From positions 2,138,979 through 2,202,978 of the forward strand of contig NC_087383.1 in assembly GCF_963675165.1 (NCBI RefSeq): a DNA stretch of 64,000 bases, in the 5' to 3' direction. Of the stretch, positions 24,980-37,714 are shown piece after piece (within the stretch, counting starts at the first letter, position 1; the number at the start of each line of letters is the position of its first letter). The DNA is from Halichondria panicea (lineage: Eukaryota > Porifera > Demospongiae > Suberitida > Halichondriidae). A model generated the notes under the pieces. That model was not told the origin of the DNA. It made no database searches and worked only from the letters and a program-made list of their open reading frames with translations. The position numbers were made by a program, and so were the translations under genes.

Positions 24980-25180
24980 TGACCCGAGATATCGATTGAT
25001 GTGTGGTAATTGTTGTTTACCCAAGATTAATTATGTTTATTAATTGATTGATTATTAATTGTGTATCCATTAGATTATTAATTTATAATTAATTGATTAT
25101 TATTAATAATTAATGTTTAGTTATAATTATATTATGATTATTGTTGTTATTAATTAATTAATAAATGTTAATTAATTTGT
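24980..25180 (+). terminator. 3' flank and poly(A) signal of NLR3
   Basis: The same AT-rich tract as after NLR1, with AATAAA at 25160-25165, offset by about 60 extra bases after the stop. Confidence 0.5.
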
Positions 25181-25347
25181 TGTGTTATGCATCTAATCTC
25201 TATCATTGGTCAATATAATTATAGCACATGTACAGATGGTGACGAGTGAATTCAATGCTTCCTACTGACACGGAGAGCATGTCATGCACTAGCTGTATGT
25301 ATGTAACTGAATACACTATTGTAATAATGCTATAATCTCCACCTAGC

Positions 25348-25402
25348 TAGCCTCCTTCACAGGCTTTCAAGAGAAGTGCGGCCTGGGCCGGGATCGAGGC
25401 TA
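25348..25402. repeat. 55-bp TAGCCTC…GAGGCTA mini-element
   Basis: Duplicate of the element at 3823-3877. Confidence 0.65.
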
Positions 25403-25620
25403 ATCTCGACATGATTTACTTTTGACAATAATTATATTACTAGGACAATTTACAAAACAGTTAGTGTACAGAAGACTAGAAGTATGTCGGCACATTACAT
25501 AACAATTACCTACAAACAAATCAGTTGGAATTGGTCAATATAGCACAGTAATAATGATGGTTTAAATTCAATGCTCCCTACAGTGTCACAGAGAACACAT
25601 GCACTGTACGTATAAAACTG

Positions 25621-26646
25621 TCAATGAATGTAGTGGAAATCCAATTTAACGCTCTGTCGATTTTTGTTTATGAGGAAGATGAGCAGATTAATGTTCACTT
25701 TGGCCCTTTCAAACATCTTCATGATTGCCAGGCCCTCGTATTGCAGCTGAAGGAGGTCCTGTGTGGGGAGAAGAGAGGGCAGTGAAACACTTCAACTGGT
25801 GTAAGACAAAGAATGCATGTATTTGCAAGACAAATGAATACATGTACTTACATACACCGTACAAGCATACCAACACTATACCTGACACAAGGCAGTAAAC
25901 TTCTTAAACACTTTACGTACCTACCAAATTAATTCTACCTGTACACACACCCTCACCTGGAGGACCCAGCTCCACCTTCTCTATCTGCTTGACGTGATCT
26001 CAAACACAATACTTTCGAACCTGAACCTGGGCGAGTAAGAAATAATGTTCACATAATTATAGCATAACGTTGCACATAAGATCAAGGTCGTAGCAAGCGG
26101 TCAGGCTGGTCAGGTTTTGGCCTAACCACTTTAGCAGCTGGGTAGGTAATGGTCGTAAATATTGTAAGTGATAATGCGCATGCTGTTTTGGTGAGGAAAA
26201 GTGATGACCTCTTTCTTAGGTAAAAAATTCACCACTGTATGCAAAAGTTCCAATAGTAGAAAAGCAGCTGACCTTTAATCAAGTTGGCCTGACCACTTTA
26301 AAGTTGCTTGCTACGCCCCTGCATGAAGATTGGGGCATAAAAATAAGTTAATAGCCTCACACTGGAGGAATTGTTAAAGTCTAGATTAGTAGTAGAGTCT
26401 GAGCTTCAGTGAAACAGTGGACAAAGTACGTACCAGAGCAATTAATGGCACATGTGATGATTATCATGTTGTTTAATAGAAGTATGCTAGTATAACGGCT
26501 ACTCAAGTATACGGAGACTCACAGAGTGGGTGGAGCATATCTCCATGAACGCTGATGTATGGATGATTGGCTTGGTCACGTCAGAGTACTTGTCGCTACC
26601 CAGCCTTCTGTCCAGGGGGTCCACTGTCGATGCTCGCAAGAACTCT
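25621..26646 (-). pseudogene. IQGAP-like 3'-end remnant, block 3
   Basis: The terminal exon 25621-25758 is open (DLLQLQYEGLAIMKMFERAK, then LLIFLIN and a new tail). The penultimate exon (about 25955-26030) has lost about 40 bases of its middle and is frameshifted. Exon 26523-26646 reads EFLRASTVDPLDRRLGSDKY then SDVTKPIIHT, resembling the IQGAP segment after the GAP domain. The middle lesion makes the set non-functional. Confidence 0.65.
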
Positions 26647-27345
26647 CTGTGGGGGGTACAATGAGTGTATGTATATTCATACCCTCTGCATGGCAACAAA
26701 AATAGCTAATGTGCAATTTAGATCATACGATACTTTAGTAGAAGGTAGAAACACACATGGCATCATCACATGACCATCATTCGTACATACACACTTTCAA
26801 CTATTTGACTACAAATTCAGTTTTGGTTATCACATTTCTTATACCTAAACTTCTTGAAGGCGTCAGAGTGTACGGGTTCATTACTGACAGGGCAGCACTC
26901 TCAGCCTCAAACTGTGCAAAGGAACAGGAAAAACACGATAAACTCTTAAACCAACAGATATAACCAGACAATAATCATGGAAAGTTAATAATTTTCTGCT
27001 GATTTGGCGTTTTTTACCAACAAATAATTATCTAGTCCAGTACTAGTTTAATGTACATAGATGCAGTGCATAATGTAGGCCATAATCTGTACAGGTATAC
27101 TGTACCACTTTTATCACCTGTTGTTCGTAGCACTCAAATATCTACCCCATCGGCACACTGCTCTGCTCCAACTCCTCACAGCGATCCAGTGCCTTCTTGA
27201 GCTCTTCCTTCATCACAAGTCTCTCTTGCACAGCAGACTGGGTAATAGATTGCATGGTGGTCATGTACACACACAGGTATACAGATACAACCATCACAAC
27301 ATCGTGGTAGTGGTACAGTAGTTATATAATTGCAGGTACATGTAT

Positions 27346-27457
27346 TAATGAAAGCACCGCGGGTGCTGATGCCTCGGTGAAGGTGCAAAGCTACATAACA
27401 TAAAGCTACACACATTATCATGATGAATATTTTTGCATTTTTGCTGCATGCAAACTC
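27346..27457. repeat. Dispersed repeat (GCACCGCGGGTGC start)
   Basis: Shared with about 18063-18175, 40711-40835 and 50498-50612. Includes the small palindrome GCACCGCGGGTGC. Confidence 0.6.
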
Positions 27458-28292
27458 GAATTGCATGGTGGTCGATCATGTACACACACACACACAGGTA
27501 ATACAACCACCATGTGGTAGTGGTACAGCTGTTTGCTCACTGCATTACCACAAAACAACAAAATACCATACAATGTTGCTATGCAAACAACATGTGGTCC
27601 TAAGCAATGATGGCTTCTAGCACTTGTAGGTACTTTTTGAGAGTTACAAAAATGGCTAATCTGCGAGACCCTCAAAAATTACCCACTATAAGGTGGCATC
27701 AATATTAACTGATACAGTACCAGAAATGCAACTTTTATATGGGGAAAAAAAAAGGACAATAGTCTCTAGACACAATCGGCATCATGTATTGTGTATTTTT
27801 CCTAAGCCTTAATCTGTATAGCAGGTCATTTTCGTGGGATAAAAAATCCGAGACAAAAACGTAGGCGTGGTGCAGCAGTGATTTTGTGTGTAAAAATTCC
27901 CTTTGCTTCACTGCATTGCATGCGTTCCGGTCAACCATGCCTACGTTTTCGTGAGTGATAAATATTCGTCAAGGTTTAGCTTGCCCACGGAAACTCTACC
28001 CAGGACGCTATACGTACGGTACGGTATACTGTACCACTGTATCACCTGTTTCAAGTATACTCTTCCTTCTCACGTTACTTTGTAGCACTCGAATAATTAT
28101 GTCCACCCCGTCCACTGCTCTGCTCCAACTCCTTACAGCGATCTAGTGCCTTCTTGAGCTCTTCCTCCATCACAAGTCTCTCTTGAACAGCAGACTGGGT
28201 AATAGATTGCATGGTGGTCAACTACACACACAGGTATACAGATACAACCATCACAACATCGTGGTAGTGGTACAGTAGTTATAATAAAGGTA

Positions 28293-28727
28293 CAGTAGAC
28301 TCTCGCTATTCCGACTCTCTGAAGTACGGCCTGAAATGTGGCCAACTCGCTATTCTGTATACCTGCTGCCCCAAACTAGTAATTTTATACATAATTATAC
28401 ATTTTGGGTGTGGTTTAGCAGAAAAACTGTGTGTGGGGGGAGTGGTTGGGGTGTACAATGAGAGGTAGGAAGCGGGATGCTCATGAACACTACAATGAAA
28501 GTTATAAAAAGGTAAACCGTTTTGTGAGCAAACACAGCTGTGGGATTACATTGTAATAGAGAGGAAATGATTCATTTATTATCCTCGAGACAAAACCGCA
28601 AAATCAGTCATTAATATTCGAGGTAGGTTGATTTTAAGCCGCGGCTATTTTCTGAAATGCAAACTACCGCGCTCTTCTGGCCAAGTTGCACTGTCCCAAG
28701 GGTGGCCGGATTAACGAGAGTCTACTG
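28293..28727. mobile_element. MITE family 1, complete copy (435 bp)
   Basis: Ends CAGTAGACTCTCG and CGAGAGTCTACTG, flanked by TA (28291-28292, 28728-28729). The paralogous site at about 27331 reads GGTACATGTATTAAT without the element, so TA was duplicated. Ends and TA target suggest a Tc1/mariner-pogo-type non-autonomous element. No transposase. Confidence 0.9.
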
Positions 28728-29301
28728 TACATGTATTAATTATACAGTATTCACCGAGTGTATACATGTACATGCTAAACTCACATCTGCCTTGCTGTTG
28801 GCCAGTTCCAATTCTCTCACCAGCTCAGCCATGACACCTGGGTCCATGATTTGAGACCTCTCGAGCAGCTTCTCCTCCAACTCCCTCAGCAGGTTATCCT
28901 CTAGACATTGAATGGTCTCACTCTTCTCCTCAACCTGACAAGGGAACATCAATAAGTTGCTGCCAGGTGGAGAATACTCGACATACAATAGTGACGTGCA
29001 TGTACAGTCAACTACTGAAAATCTGGCAATGAAATTTAACGGTATTCTCCCACTTTGATATAAAGGTCAGCTTAAAGTTGGACTGTAGGTTAGGTATTAA
29101 ATAGGCATCTGCTATCAGGGTTGTTGCAATAACTATTATAAAGAGATAGTAGCGTACGTGTAATCACACAGTACACCATCAGATCGGCTATTCAGAGCAT
29201 AGATCATACAGTATATACATGATCAATTGCTAAATGCTCTGAAATGCAGCTCACTAGCAAAAAAGTAATACCTAGCAAATAGTACATCTATATCCCCCCC
29301 T

Positions 29302-29816
29302 CCACTGATAGCATTCACTAGTCTGTTGACAGGAGGTGGGGTTATTCACAGCATTGCAATGTTATTATGGGGCGAAATAAGACATCACTAACGTTTATTC
29401 ATCCATTCAGAGCATGAACAAAGTAAGGTTGTTCCACCCCCCCCCTCCACTGATAGCATTCACTAGTCTGTTGACAGGAGGTGGGGTTATTCATAGCATT
29501 GCAATGATATTATGGGGCGAAATAAGACATCAATAACGTTTATTCATCCATTCAGAGCATGAACAAAGTAAGGTTGTTCCACCCCCCCCCTCCACTGATA
29601 GCATTCACTAGTCTGTTGACAGGAGGTGGGGTTATTCACAGCATTGCAATGATATTATGGGGCGAAATAAGACATCAATAACGTTTATTCATCCATTCAG
29701 AGCATGAACAAAGTAAGGTTGTCCACCCCCCCTCCACTGATAGCATTCACTAGTCTGTTGACAGGAGGTGGGGTTATTCACAGCATTGCTTATAATTATT
29801 ATGGGGCGAAATAAGA
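29302..29816. repeat. Tandem repeat, about 145-bp unit, four copies
   Basis: CCACTGATAGCATTCACTAG recurs at 29302, 29447, 29592 and 29735. Units are nearly identical. A partial unit (TTATTCATCCATTCATAGCA) lies near 30058. Not found in the other units. Confidence 0.95.
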
Positions 29817-30957
29817 AAAGCCTTTGCTGTGATCCATGACAAATGCCGAGTGCATAATGTGCCAAAAGCAAAGAATTGTAGCTACAGAAAGAGTCATATA
29901 ACACAGATAGGACCAAGAGGAAGAGTACGCTACTCCAATAGACTGTACACAGGAGGCAAACTCACTATTGCATGTAACCACAGCCACTTGAGATACAACA
30001 ATAACAATAACAATGCTGATAAGAAAAAGCAATTAGTGGTAATTATCACTAACGTTTTTATTCATCCATTCATAGCATGAACAAAGTAAGGTTGTTCCAC
30101 CCCCCTCTCCCCCTCTCCCAAAAAAAAACAAGCGCATGCAGCTGCATGCGAGCTAGATAAGTTTAATAGAACAGTGTGCAATTATTCAGTTGCACTAGCT
30201 ATCTAAAACTAGCTACTCAAAGCTATCTAACTAATCTAATCATCACTAACGGTTATTCATCCATTCATGTTTATTCATCCATTCATCGCAGATTAATTTT
30301 AACAGTTTATACAACAGCTATGTGGTTGTGATGTAGGTTAGACAGAATGCTTACTACGGTTAGTGGGAGTTGCATACTCTTCCTAATGAACTTCTCATTA
30401 TAGTCGTTTTTACGCACAATTTAGTTTGCTAGACTATAATAATGCAAATGAGTTCTTGTTGTGCTATTATAGAGCAGCATCAATATTCGGGCCCATCAAC
30501 TATCTCGTATAGAGAGCAGATAGAGAAGTTGTCCTCCACCGACAATACTCGTTGTAAGGGCTAAACAACAAAGCTTAATACGAAAGTTTAATTAAACTGC
30601 GTTGTCCTATATAATTATATCGATAGATCGGTTAGAGTAATAAAACAGTAATCTTGTACAGCTAAGGTTCTAGACTTCATCACATAATTGTTCAATGGTT
30701 TAGGTATCCTGACCATCCCTTTACATATGTTCACAGTGGCTATAATTCATGATTTACTGGTTTTTAGGTACACTTTTGGTTAGGGGAGGGTATAAATACA
30801 CGTACATGTACATGTAGCTGTAAGCACTGCACATGATTGTACACATAGTGAAAGCTAAGACAAAAGCTCATATGGACCTGTGTAACTGACAAATAAAATC
30901 TAGTACGCCTCAAATGCACACAGAACATAGCAAGGTGCACACACACACATCCACGCA
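29817..30957. other. No gene recognised
   Basis: Contains the stray 145-bp repeat piece, a MITE family 3 remnant (about 30133-30230) and otherwise AT-rich DNA. Confidence 0.5.
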
Positions 30958-30958
30958 C

Positions 30959-31171
30959 GTGTTGAGAGGAATCTTGTCTTTGTTGGCATGGTGATCTACG
31001 AGACGATGCCAGAGTAAGGCCACATCCAGCTGTGTGCTGGGCTCTCGTATGAGGAGCAATTGAACGAGGGAGGCAAACAGTTGCCCTGGGAACGTCGTCT
31101 CCAGCACTGATGCGTGACAGGTGTCAGCCACCGCCCTCAAATACTTGACCAGGGAGGTAGTCAACATGGGG
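30959..31171 (-). pseudogene. Isolated EFR3 exon 9
   Basis: 213 bases matching exon 9 of units 1 and 3 (LFASLVQLLLIREPSTQLDV). The acceptor CAG of the sister copies is changed to a sequence without AG (GCCG before CCCCATG), and no neighbouring EFR3 exon is present. It shows that a fuller EFR3 once lay here. Confidence 0.75.
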
Positions 31172-31439
31172 CGGCATAATAAAGGGGAAGTATATGGAAG
31201 CTTAAACACTAGTAATGCAGTGAAACCATGCAGTCTATTGTGGTCAGGCACATCATAGTCTATAATACAGCCACTATTAGTCTACTCACAGACTACAATA
31301 ATTAAGTTTTACAAAGGCGACAGAGTCACTAAGCACTTTTGCATAGAACACGTACATGTACAAACAGTGTTTATGACAGGAAACTAAACACATACATGTA
31401 CACAAAAGCTAAATAAAGCAACAGCTAAACATTCCCTCT

Positions 31440-31850
31440 CACCTCCTGATCATGCAGGAACTTCATAAACCTGGTGTACTTAGGACTTGTCACATGATCT
31501 TAGAGCAACAAATACGGACATGGTCGAAGATTTGAGTGGGGCTAAAGTGAGAGAGGAGGTTGTGGGGGGAGGAGCCTCAGACCAGGGCTGGTGGGACGCA
31601 GTGTCACGTGAGAGCAGACTCGGACACATGGTCCTCCGTCTGGACAGCTGCTGTGAGGAGAATGAGAATTGTAAATCACTGGATTTGAAACGTACTCTTT
31701 TGTACCACATAACTAATTGACCTCACAAACACACCACTTGGTGTGCAACCATTAATTGTACTCTTAAAGTGAGTGAGCTCACCTTTGGTAGCGCTGACTT
31801 ATCACAGCTGTTTGTCTAATTCTCCAGAATTCTGAGCTTCCCCTAGAGGT
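31440..31850 (-). pseudogene. Kinesin-7-like linker exon remnants
   Basis: Includes the KFLHDQE-type exon end near 31455, the RRRTMCPSLLSRD linker (about 31500-31665) and a decayed copy of the 24-residue LHLEGKL exon (about 31790-31850). Same order as at 34.1-35.1 kb. Confidence 0.45.
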
Positions 31851-32934
31851 ACGTGACAGAATATCTAATTAAGACTTTAAGTTGTGAGGTTGAGAAAAGA
31901 GCTCCAATATACATTAATTAGTAGACACTGAATAAGCAGATGACCAGATACTAATTCAGAAACAGACATACATGTTGGTAGTCCTAGGACATATTGCAGT
32001 GCTTACAATTATAGCTATTCGAGGGTGCTCTGTCAAAGTCAGCCATAAAGTTATTGTTAATTTAATACATGTACATGTACCCGGGTATATAGGGAGCGAG
32101 TGCAGACAACTACACGTGTACATATATTATCGAGGGTGCAAAGAACCCGGTATCTGGCACTCTTATATGCACGTGATCAGTCTACTTGCTACTAGCGGCC
32201 TCTCAAAATTGCATGGCTTAGAAACTTGCAGCAATATACTGAAACCATTTTAAAGGAGCATGTTAATGCGTACTGCTATAGGTGGACCTTTTGGGTGGGC
32301 ACTTTGTATGAGTTACTTCTTGGAGAAAGGTCACAATCATGGTACATGCATGTATTTCTTATGTACACTTATACTATAGCGTGATGGCGTTGTTAATTGG
32401 ACATGTTGTTAATACTAGTATGCTTGTAATGTAAGCCCACAGGCATAAATTTTAGGCACGTATTATCGGTATATTCATTTATAAGAGTGAAACTTCTTAC
32501 TACACTGTACACAGTCTCATACATACAGTAGACACTCACTTCTAGGGAATGATTACTCACGAAACAGACTCCATTGTGTATTTTGCCTAAGCCATAATCA
32601 GTACATACTGTATAGCAGGTCATTTTTGTGGGATAAAAAATCCGAGACAAAATCGTAGGCGTGGTGCAGCAGTGATTTCGTGTGTAAAATTCCCTTTGCT
32701 TCACTGCATTGCACGCGTTCCGGTCAACCATGCCTACGTTTTCGTGAGTGATAAATATTCGTCAAGGTTTAGCTTGCCCACGGAAACTATACCCAGGACG
32801 CTATACGTACGGTACGGTATACTGTACCACTTTATCACCTGTTTCAAGTACTCTTCCTTCTCCCGTTACTTTGTAGCACTCGAATATGTCCACCCCGTCC
32901 ACTGCAGGCACACTGCTCTGCTTCAACTACTTAC
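31851..32934. other. No gene recognised
   Basis: Intronic or intergenic-type sequence. Near 32620-32765 is a small imperfect inverted repeat (ACGTAGGCGTGGT-type / ACCATGCCTACG) also seen at about 27830-27960 and 41195-41325. Confidence 0.45.
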
Positions 32935-33092
32935 AGCGATCCAGTGCCTTCTTGAGCTCTTCCTCCATCACAAGTCTCTCTTGAACAGCAGACTGGGTAA
33001 TAGATTGCATGGTGGTCATGTACACACACACAGGTATACAGATACAACCATCACAACATCGTGGTAGTGGTACAGTAGTTATAATAAAGGTA

Positions 33093-33527
33093 CAGTAGAC
33101 TCTCGCTATTCCGACTCTCTGAAGTACGACCTGAAATGTGGCCAACTCGCTATTCTGTATACCTGCTGCCCCAAACTAGTACACGTATACATTTTGGGTG
33201 TGGTTTAGCAGAACAACTGTGTGTGGGGGGAGTGGTTGGGGTGTACAATGAGAGGTAGGAAGCGGGATGCTCATGAACACTACAATGAAAGTTATAAAAA
33301 AGGTAAACCGTTTTGTGAGCAAACACAGCTGTGGGATTACATTGTAATAGAGAGGAAATGATTCATTATCTTTATTTATTATCCTCGAGACAAAACCGCA
33401 AAATTAGTCATTAATATTCGAGGTAGGTTGATTTTAAGCCGCGGCTATTTTCTGAAATGCAAACTACCGCGTTCTTCTGGCCAAGTTGCACTGTCCCAAG
33501 GGTGGCCGGATTAACGAGAGTCTACTG
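33093..33527. mobile_element. MITE family 1, complete copy
   Basis: Same ends and TA flanks as 28293-28727 and same relative position, so it was carried along by duplication. Confidence 0.88.
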
Positions 33528-34561
33528 TACATGTATTAATTATACAGTATTCACCGAGTGTATACATGTACATGCTAAACTCACATCTGCCTTGCTGTTG
33601 GCCAGTTCTAATTCTCTCACCAGCTCAGCCATGACACCCGGGTCCATGATTTGAGACCTATTGAGCAGCTTCTCCTCCAGCTCCCTCAGCAGGTCATCCT
33701 CTAGACATTGAATGGTCTCACTCTTTTCCTCAACCTGACAGGGGAACATCAATAAGTTGCTGCCAGGTGGAGAATACTCGACATACAATAGTGACGTGCA
33801 TGTACAGTCAACTACTGAAAATCTGGCAATGAAATTTAACGGTATTCTCCCATTTTGAAATAAAGGTCAGCTTAAAGTTGGACTGTAGTTAGCAAATAGT
33901 AGATCGATTTTGATTAAAGGCCAGTGAACATTCTAACCACTGCACATGTGTATCTCTCACCTCTGTAGGTGGTATAGGAACGAGGGAGGCCCTCTGATAC
34001 TGTCTAGAGGACTGGACTTCTTCTCACTGCCAAGGTATAAAAACAAAATATGCATTTGGTAAAATCTACTCTCAAACAACATCGCACATGTACAGGTAAA
34101 GGGTTATTAAAGTAAGATATGAAGTTTGACCAAACATTCCTCCTCTCACCTTCAGGAGCTTCATGAACCTTTGAAGGACTCGTCACATGATCTTGAAAGA
34201 TACGGACTTGGTTGAGGATTTGAGTGGGGCTAAAGTGAGAGAGGAGGTTGTGGGGGGAGGGGCCTCAGACCAGGGCTGGTGGGACGTAGTGTCACGTGAG
34301 AGAAGACTCGGACACATGGTCCTCCGTCTGGACAGCTGCTGTGAGGAGAATGAGAATTGTAAGGCACTGGAATTGAACTGTGCACAAGCACGAAATACAT
34401 GTACTATTTTATTCGTGCTACATAACTAACTAAAAATGCTCACCAATAAAACACCACACACCACTTGGTGTACAACATTTTAACGAATCTAAAAGTATAC
34501 AAATGAACTTCAGTTCCTCTAGACAACCTGCCCAACCCTCCACATACACACTGGCTGGATC

Positions 34562-34836
34562 AGGCATAAAGAAAATGGCATCTATTTTCACAGCGTTTGA
34601 CCATCAAACGTATCAGAGAGAATAATCTCACGCCCATAATTATTGCTGATTTGCTTGAAATGCCCACCACCATCTTAGCAATGTACCAGCAAGGGGCTTT
34701 TGTTGTGAGCATCAATGGTAGGCCATGGCATTCAGTTGCTATTGATGAAATGCAGGTACTCTCTGATAAGAACATTTTGTGCAATCAGATCTTAATTAGA
34801 AATGGAGGCTCACTATCAAAGCCTATAAGGTGTTAG
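34562..34836 (+). pseudogene. Fragment of uncharacterised mobile-element-type protein
   Basis: Second copy of the 6412-6672 fragment (RENNLTPIIIADLLEMPTTI … GRPWHSVAIDE). Four amino acids (SHEM region) are altered by a deletion. No complete frame. Confidence 0.4.
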
Positions 34837-36130
34837 GTATTCTGAAAATAATTTTCTTCTACCAACTAGATCAAAACTATAAAGGAAACAATTTTACTTT
34901 TCCCTATAGTGAGATCTCAGCTCTCTCAACTCTGGCGAGCAATACTGCTCAGAGACATTTATTCTTAAGTGATTGAGCTCACCTTTGGTAGCGCTGACTT
35001 ATCACAGCTGTTGGTCCAATTCTCCAGAACTCTGAGCTTCCCCTCGAGGTGCAACTGCAAGTGACAGAAGACAAAATAGCTTCAATATACATCATTAGAC
35101 ACTGAAAGATCAGATTACCAGGGACATAATTATTGCAGTGCTTATAATTATAGCTGCTCAAAGTGGTCATAAAGCTTCAACAGAACAACCAACCTGTATA
35201 TTAAAATAGATGCATGTACCCTGGGAGCAATGCAGACGTCAATCAGTCAAGAATTTATTCACAGCTGTAGGCACACACTTGCCCAACCCACTCACCAGAG
35301 AGGACACCCTGATAGTGCCATCACTGTGTTCCTCATCTCTAACCCTGCTTTCAATGGTCAGCTTGTAAATCGAGGTATGGGAAAAACGCTCCAATGTAAA
35401 CACTGAAAGAGTAGTACTTCAGAAACAGACATGCAGGTTGGTTGTCCTATATTGCAGTGCTTGTAATTATAGCTAATACAAGGGTGTTCAGTCATGCAAA
35501 GTAGACTACCTTACCATAACAACCAATCGTGATCCATTAATCTAAACATCTTCATACATACAAAATTCAGTCCATAATAAAAGAGAGAGAGTATCGAGCG
35601 TATATCGTTACCTTGCATCAGATGTATTCGGAGTGTAACATTACACCCTTTCTGAACAACTTGTGGCATAAAATGTTTCTGCCTCGAGGTAAGTAGCGGC
35701 TTCGGGTACTCGGATTGTTTGGTTAAAAAGCAGGAAGTTACGTTACTTTCCGAATACATTTGACGCAAGGTAATGCTACATTGGATACTCCCTCTCTTTT
35801 ATTATGGACTCTTGCTATTAGCGGCCTCTCAAAACTGGTAAGAAACTTAAGCAACTGTAATGACATGACGTACGTACATGTACCGACACCATTTTATGAA
35901 GGAGAGAGTATAATTATACAAAGCAGTACATTCAGCATGGGATTAATATAAGGACTGCACATTTCCATGCAGTGCATACTGTACAATGTAACTATAGTAA
36001 CTCACACGGTTCACTCTGATAACTTAATTTGATATGATCTTCATCAAAAAAGCAACGGGAAGTTTTACTTGATTGGCTACTGTATCAGCTTGTCCCAAGA
36101 CTGCTCACCCGTGGCACCTGTTGCACTTAC

Positions 36131-36758
36131 ACGCTCAGACCCAGCCAGGTCAACCAGGCTCTGAACACAGAGAAGGAGGTAAAATCATTATAATAACAAT
36201 AACTTATATGTACATTTACACATACATAGTCTGTACGTGTAGATCAAATTAAAGCAAAATAGTCGACCTAGTGTATGTTCACAGCTGTAGGCACACACTT
36301 GCCCCACCCACTCACCAGAGAGGACACCCTGATAGTAGTGCCATCACTGAGTTCCTCATCTCTAACCCTGCTTTCAATGGTCAGTTTGAATATTGTGTGT
36401 GATCTGGAGTTGTGCTCGGTAGATCCAAATGTCCGGTTCTCTGAGCAGAAGAGATTATACACATTACCAGCACATCAGGTGCACAGGCAGCATGCATGTA
36501 CATGTACACACAAGGCTAAGTCTGAGAGGTCACACTAAGGCAGACCAACAGTGGCTGTAATAAAGAGGTGACATGCTAACACAGGTTGCATGAAGCCAAC
36601 CCTATGGAGACTGGGCCATTAACCTGGCTACAGGGTGATCACATTAGACAGACAGGTTCACAAAGGTGCACAAGTGATAGTGACTTACTCTCCCCGATCT
36701 CAATGAGACTAGTAAATATCTTGGGGAGGGAAATCGGCTCCTCAGACAACCCAACCAA
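36131..36758 (-). CDS. Kinesin-7 (CENP-E-like) motor exons, partial gene
   Basis: Three exons join in phase: 36689-36758 (LVGLSEEPISLPKIFTSLIE…), 36316-36440 (FGSTEHNSRSHTIFKLTIES, then the ELSDGTTIRVSSL segment) and 36131-36160 (SLVDLAGSER). These are the kinesin switch I (NxxSRSH, with Asn for the usual Ser) and switch II (DLAGSE) motifs. The GEKNRTFGST lead-in matches kinesin-7 best. Family knowledge: kinesin-7 motors walk on microtubules and link kinetochores. The P-loop half of the motor is not visible in the window, so this is a gene fragment, though these exons carry no lesion. Confidence 0.75.
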
Positions 36759-36769
36759 CTTATGAGTTA

Positions 36770-37560
36770 GCCTAGCTTGCACTAATTTAAAGCCCTATTG
36801 ATTTATTAGTCATAAAAGTGCAACAAAAGCTGTGCTGCCTAGCAGCAGCCATTGTGAACTTTGACCGCTTTGGAGATACATAATTATGGCAGGAAATGCA
36901 ACTTCTGTTTCCTATAATTATTGGACCAAAGCTAATTCTCCAGAGGTGCACTTAATACACGGCAATTGGAGAGTGCCAAAACTCAACTCTGCAGTTCTGG
37001 TACTGTAAGACCTCTAATTAAGGTGACCCTCCAAATATGTGACACTCTAGAGCTTAGGTAATTTTCTGACTTCTACGACAGCTATATTGTGTTTTAATGT
37101 CGCGTCCTAAATGATGTAAATATAGCCACACCCTAGCATCGTTTTTAGAAAACACGTTCTAGAAATCGAGGCAAGTATAGACTGAGTAGAGCTATCCATA
37201 ATCAGATGCGATACCAGGTCTTCAACATAATGTTCAACCTCCAAAAGAAGCGACCTCTGGCTTAAAAAGTGTCGCTTTAATTAAAGGTATTTACGGTAAT
37301 CACATTTCTTACTTGAATACGTCGGGTTCATTACTGACAGGGCCTAGGGCAGCATTCTCAGCCTTAAACTGTGCAAATTAAAAAACAGAAAACATGATCC
37401 ACGACCTTACAAACCAATTGATGAACCAGACAATAATCTATGGCTAATAAATTGACTCACCCTCTTTCCATTAGGAGAATGCTGTAATACTTTAGCAATC
37501 AGCCAGGTTTCAAAAAATCATAACCCCATGCACAACATGCACAGTCTAATTGGTGGGTGT
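36770..37560. other. No complete gene; one short exon-like stub
   Basis: About 37310-37375 on the minus strand reads KAENAALGPVSNEPDVFK between splice-like sites, a relative of the exon at 26845-26911. No P-loop motor exon was found. Confidence 0.4.
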
Positions 37561-37567
37561 GGTAAAT

Positions 37568-37626
37568 GCAAAGAAAAGTGGGTGTATATCAGTATTTGGC
37601 ATCTGAGATACACCCACTTTTTTTGC
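37568..37626. repeat. Hairpin repeat upstream of NLR4 (diverged)
   Basis: Same inverted repeat as at 429-485 but with several mismatches in the left arm (GTATATCAG) and loop. Confidence 0.7.
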
Positions 37627-37714
37627 AAAAACAAAACAATATATTTCAGAGTCTGAGATAGAGAGCTAACTCTTCAATCTATGCTGCAAGGCACACATTT
37701 ATATATTTACTGGA

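Larger units (their letters stand above)
26845..28934 (-). pseudogene. Kinesin-7-like coiled-coil exons, block 3
   Basis: Exons with plausible splice sites: 28785-28934 (50 codons, VEEKSETIQCLEDNLLRELE … ANSKAD), two copies of a 58-base exon at 28137-28194 and 27180-27237 (SAVQERLVMEEELKKALDR), and 26845-26911 (EAESAALSVMNPYTLTPSRS). The heptad-like pattern of Leu, Glu and Lys predicts a coiled coil. Duplication of the 58-base exon and the lack of a motor immediately upstream argue for a remnant. Confidence 0.5.
32935..35372 (-). pseudogene. Kinesin-7-like stalk exons, block 3 upstream part
   Basis: Minus-strand order from 5': a partial duplicate of the motor switch-I exon (about 35300-35372, IESRVRDEEHSDG-like), 34983-35054 (24 residues, LHLEGKLRVLENWTNSCDKS), a linker near 34150-34360 (RRRTMCPSLLSRDTTSHQPW), a Ser/Pro exon near 33968-34035 (EKKSSPLDSIRGPPS), an intact 50-codon coiled coil 33585-33734, and the 58-base exon 32935-32992. 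It follows directly, in transcription order, from the motor exons at 36131-36758. An in-frame stop follows the linker. Confidence 0.5.

Noticed and set aside
29302-29816. Regular repeats considered as a CRISPR array
   Set aside because: Units of about 145 bp are contiguous without unique spacers, and the genome is eukaryotic.
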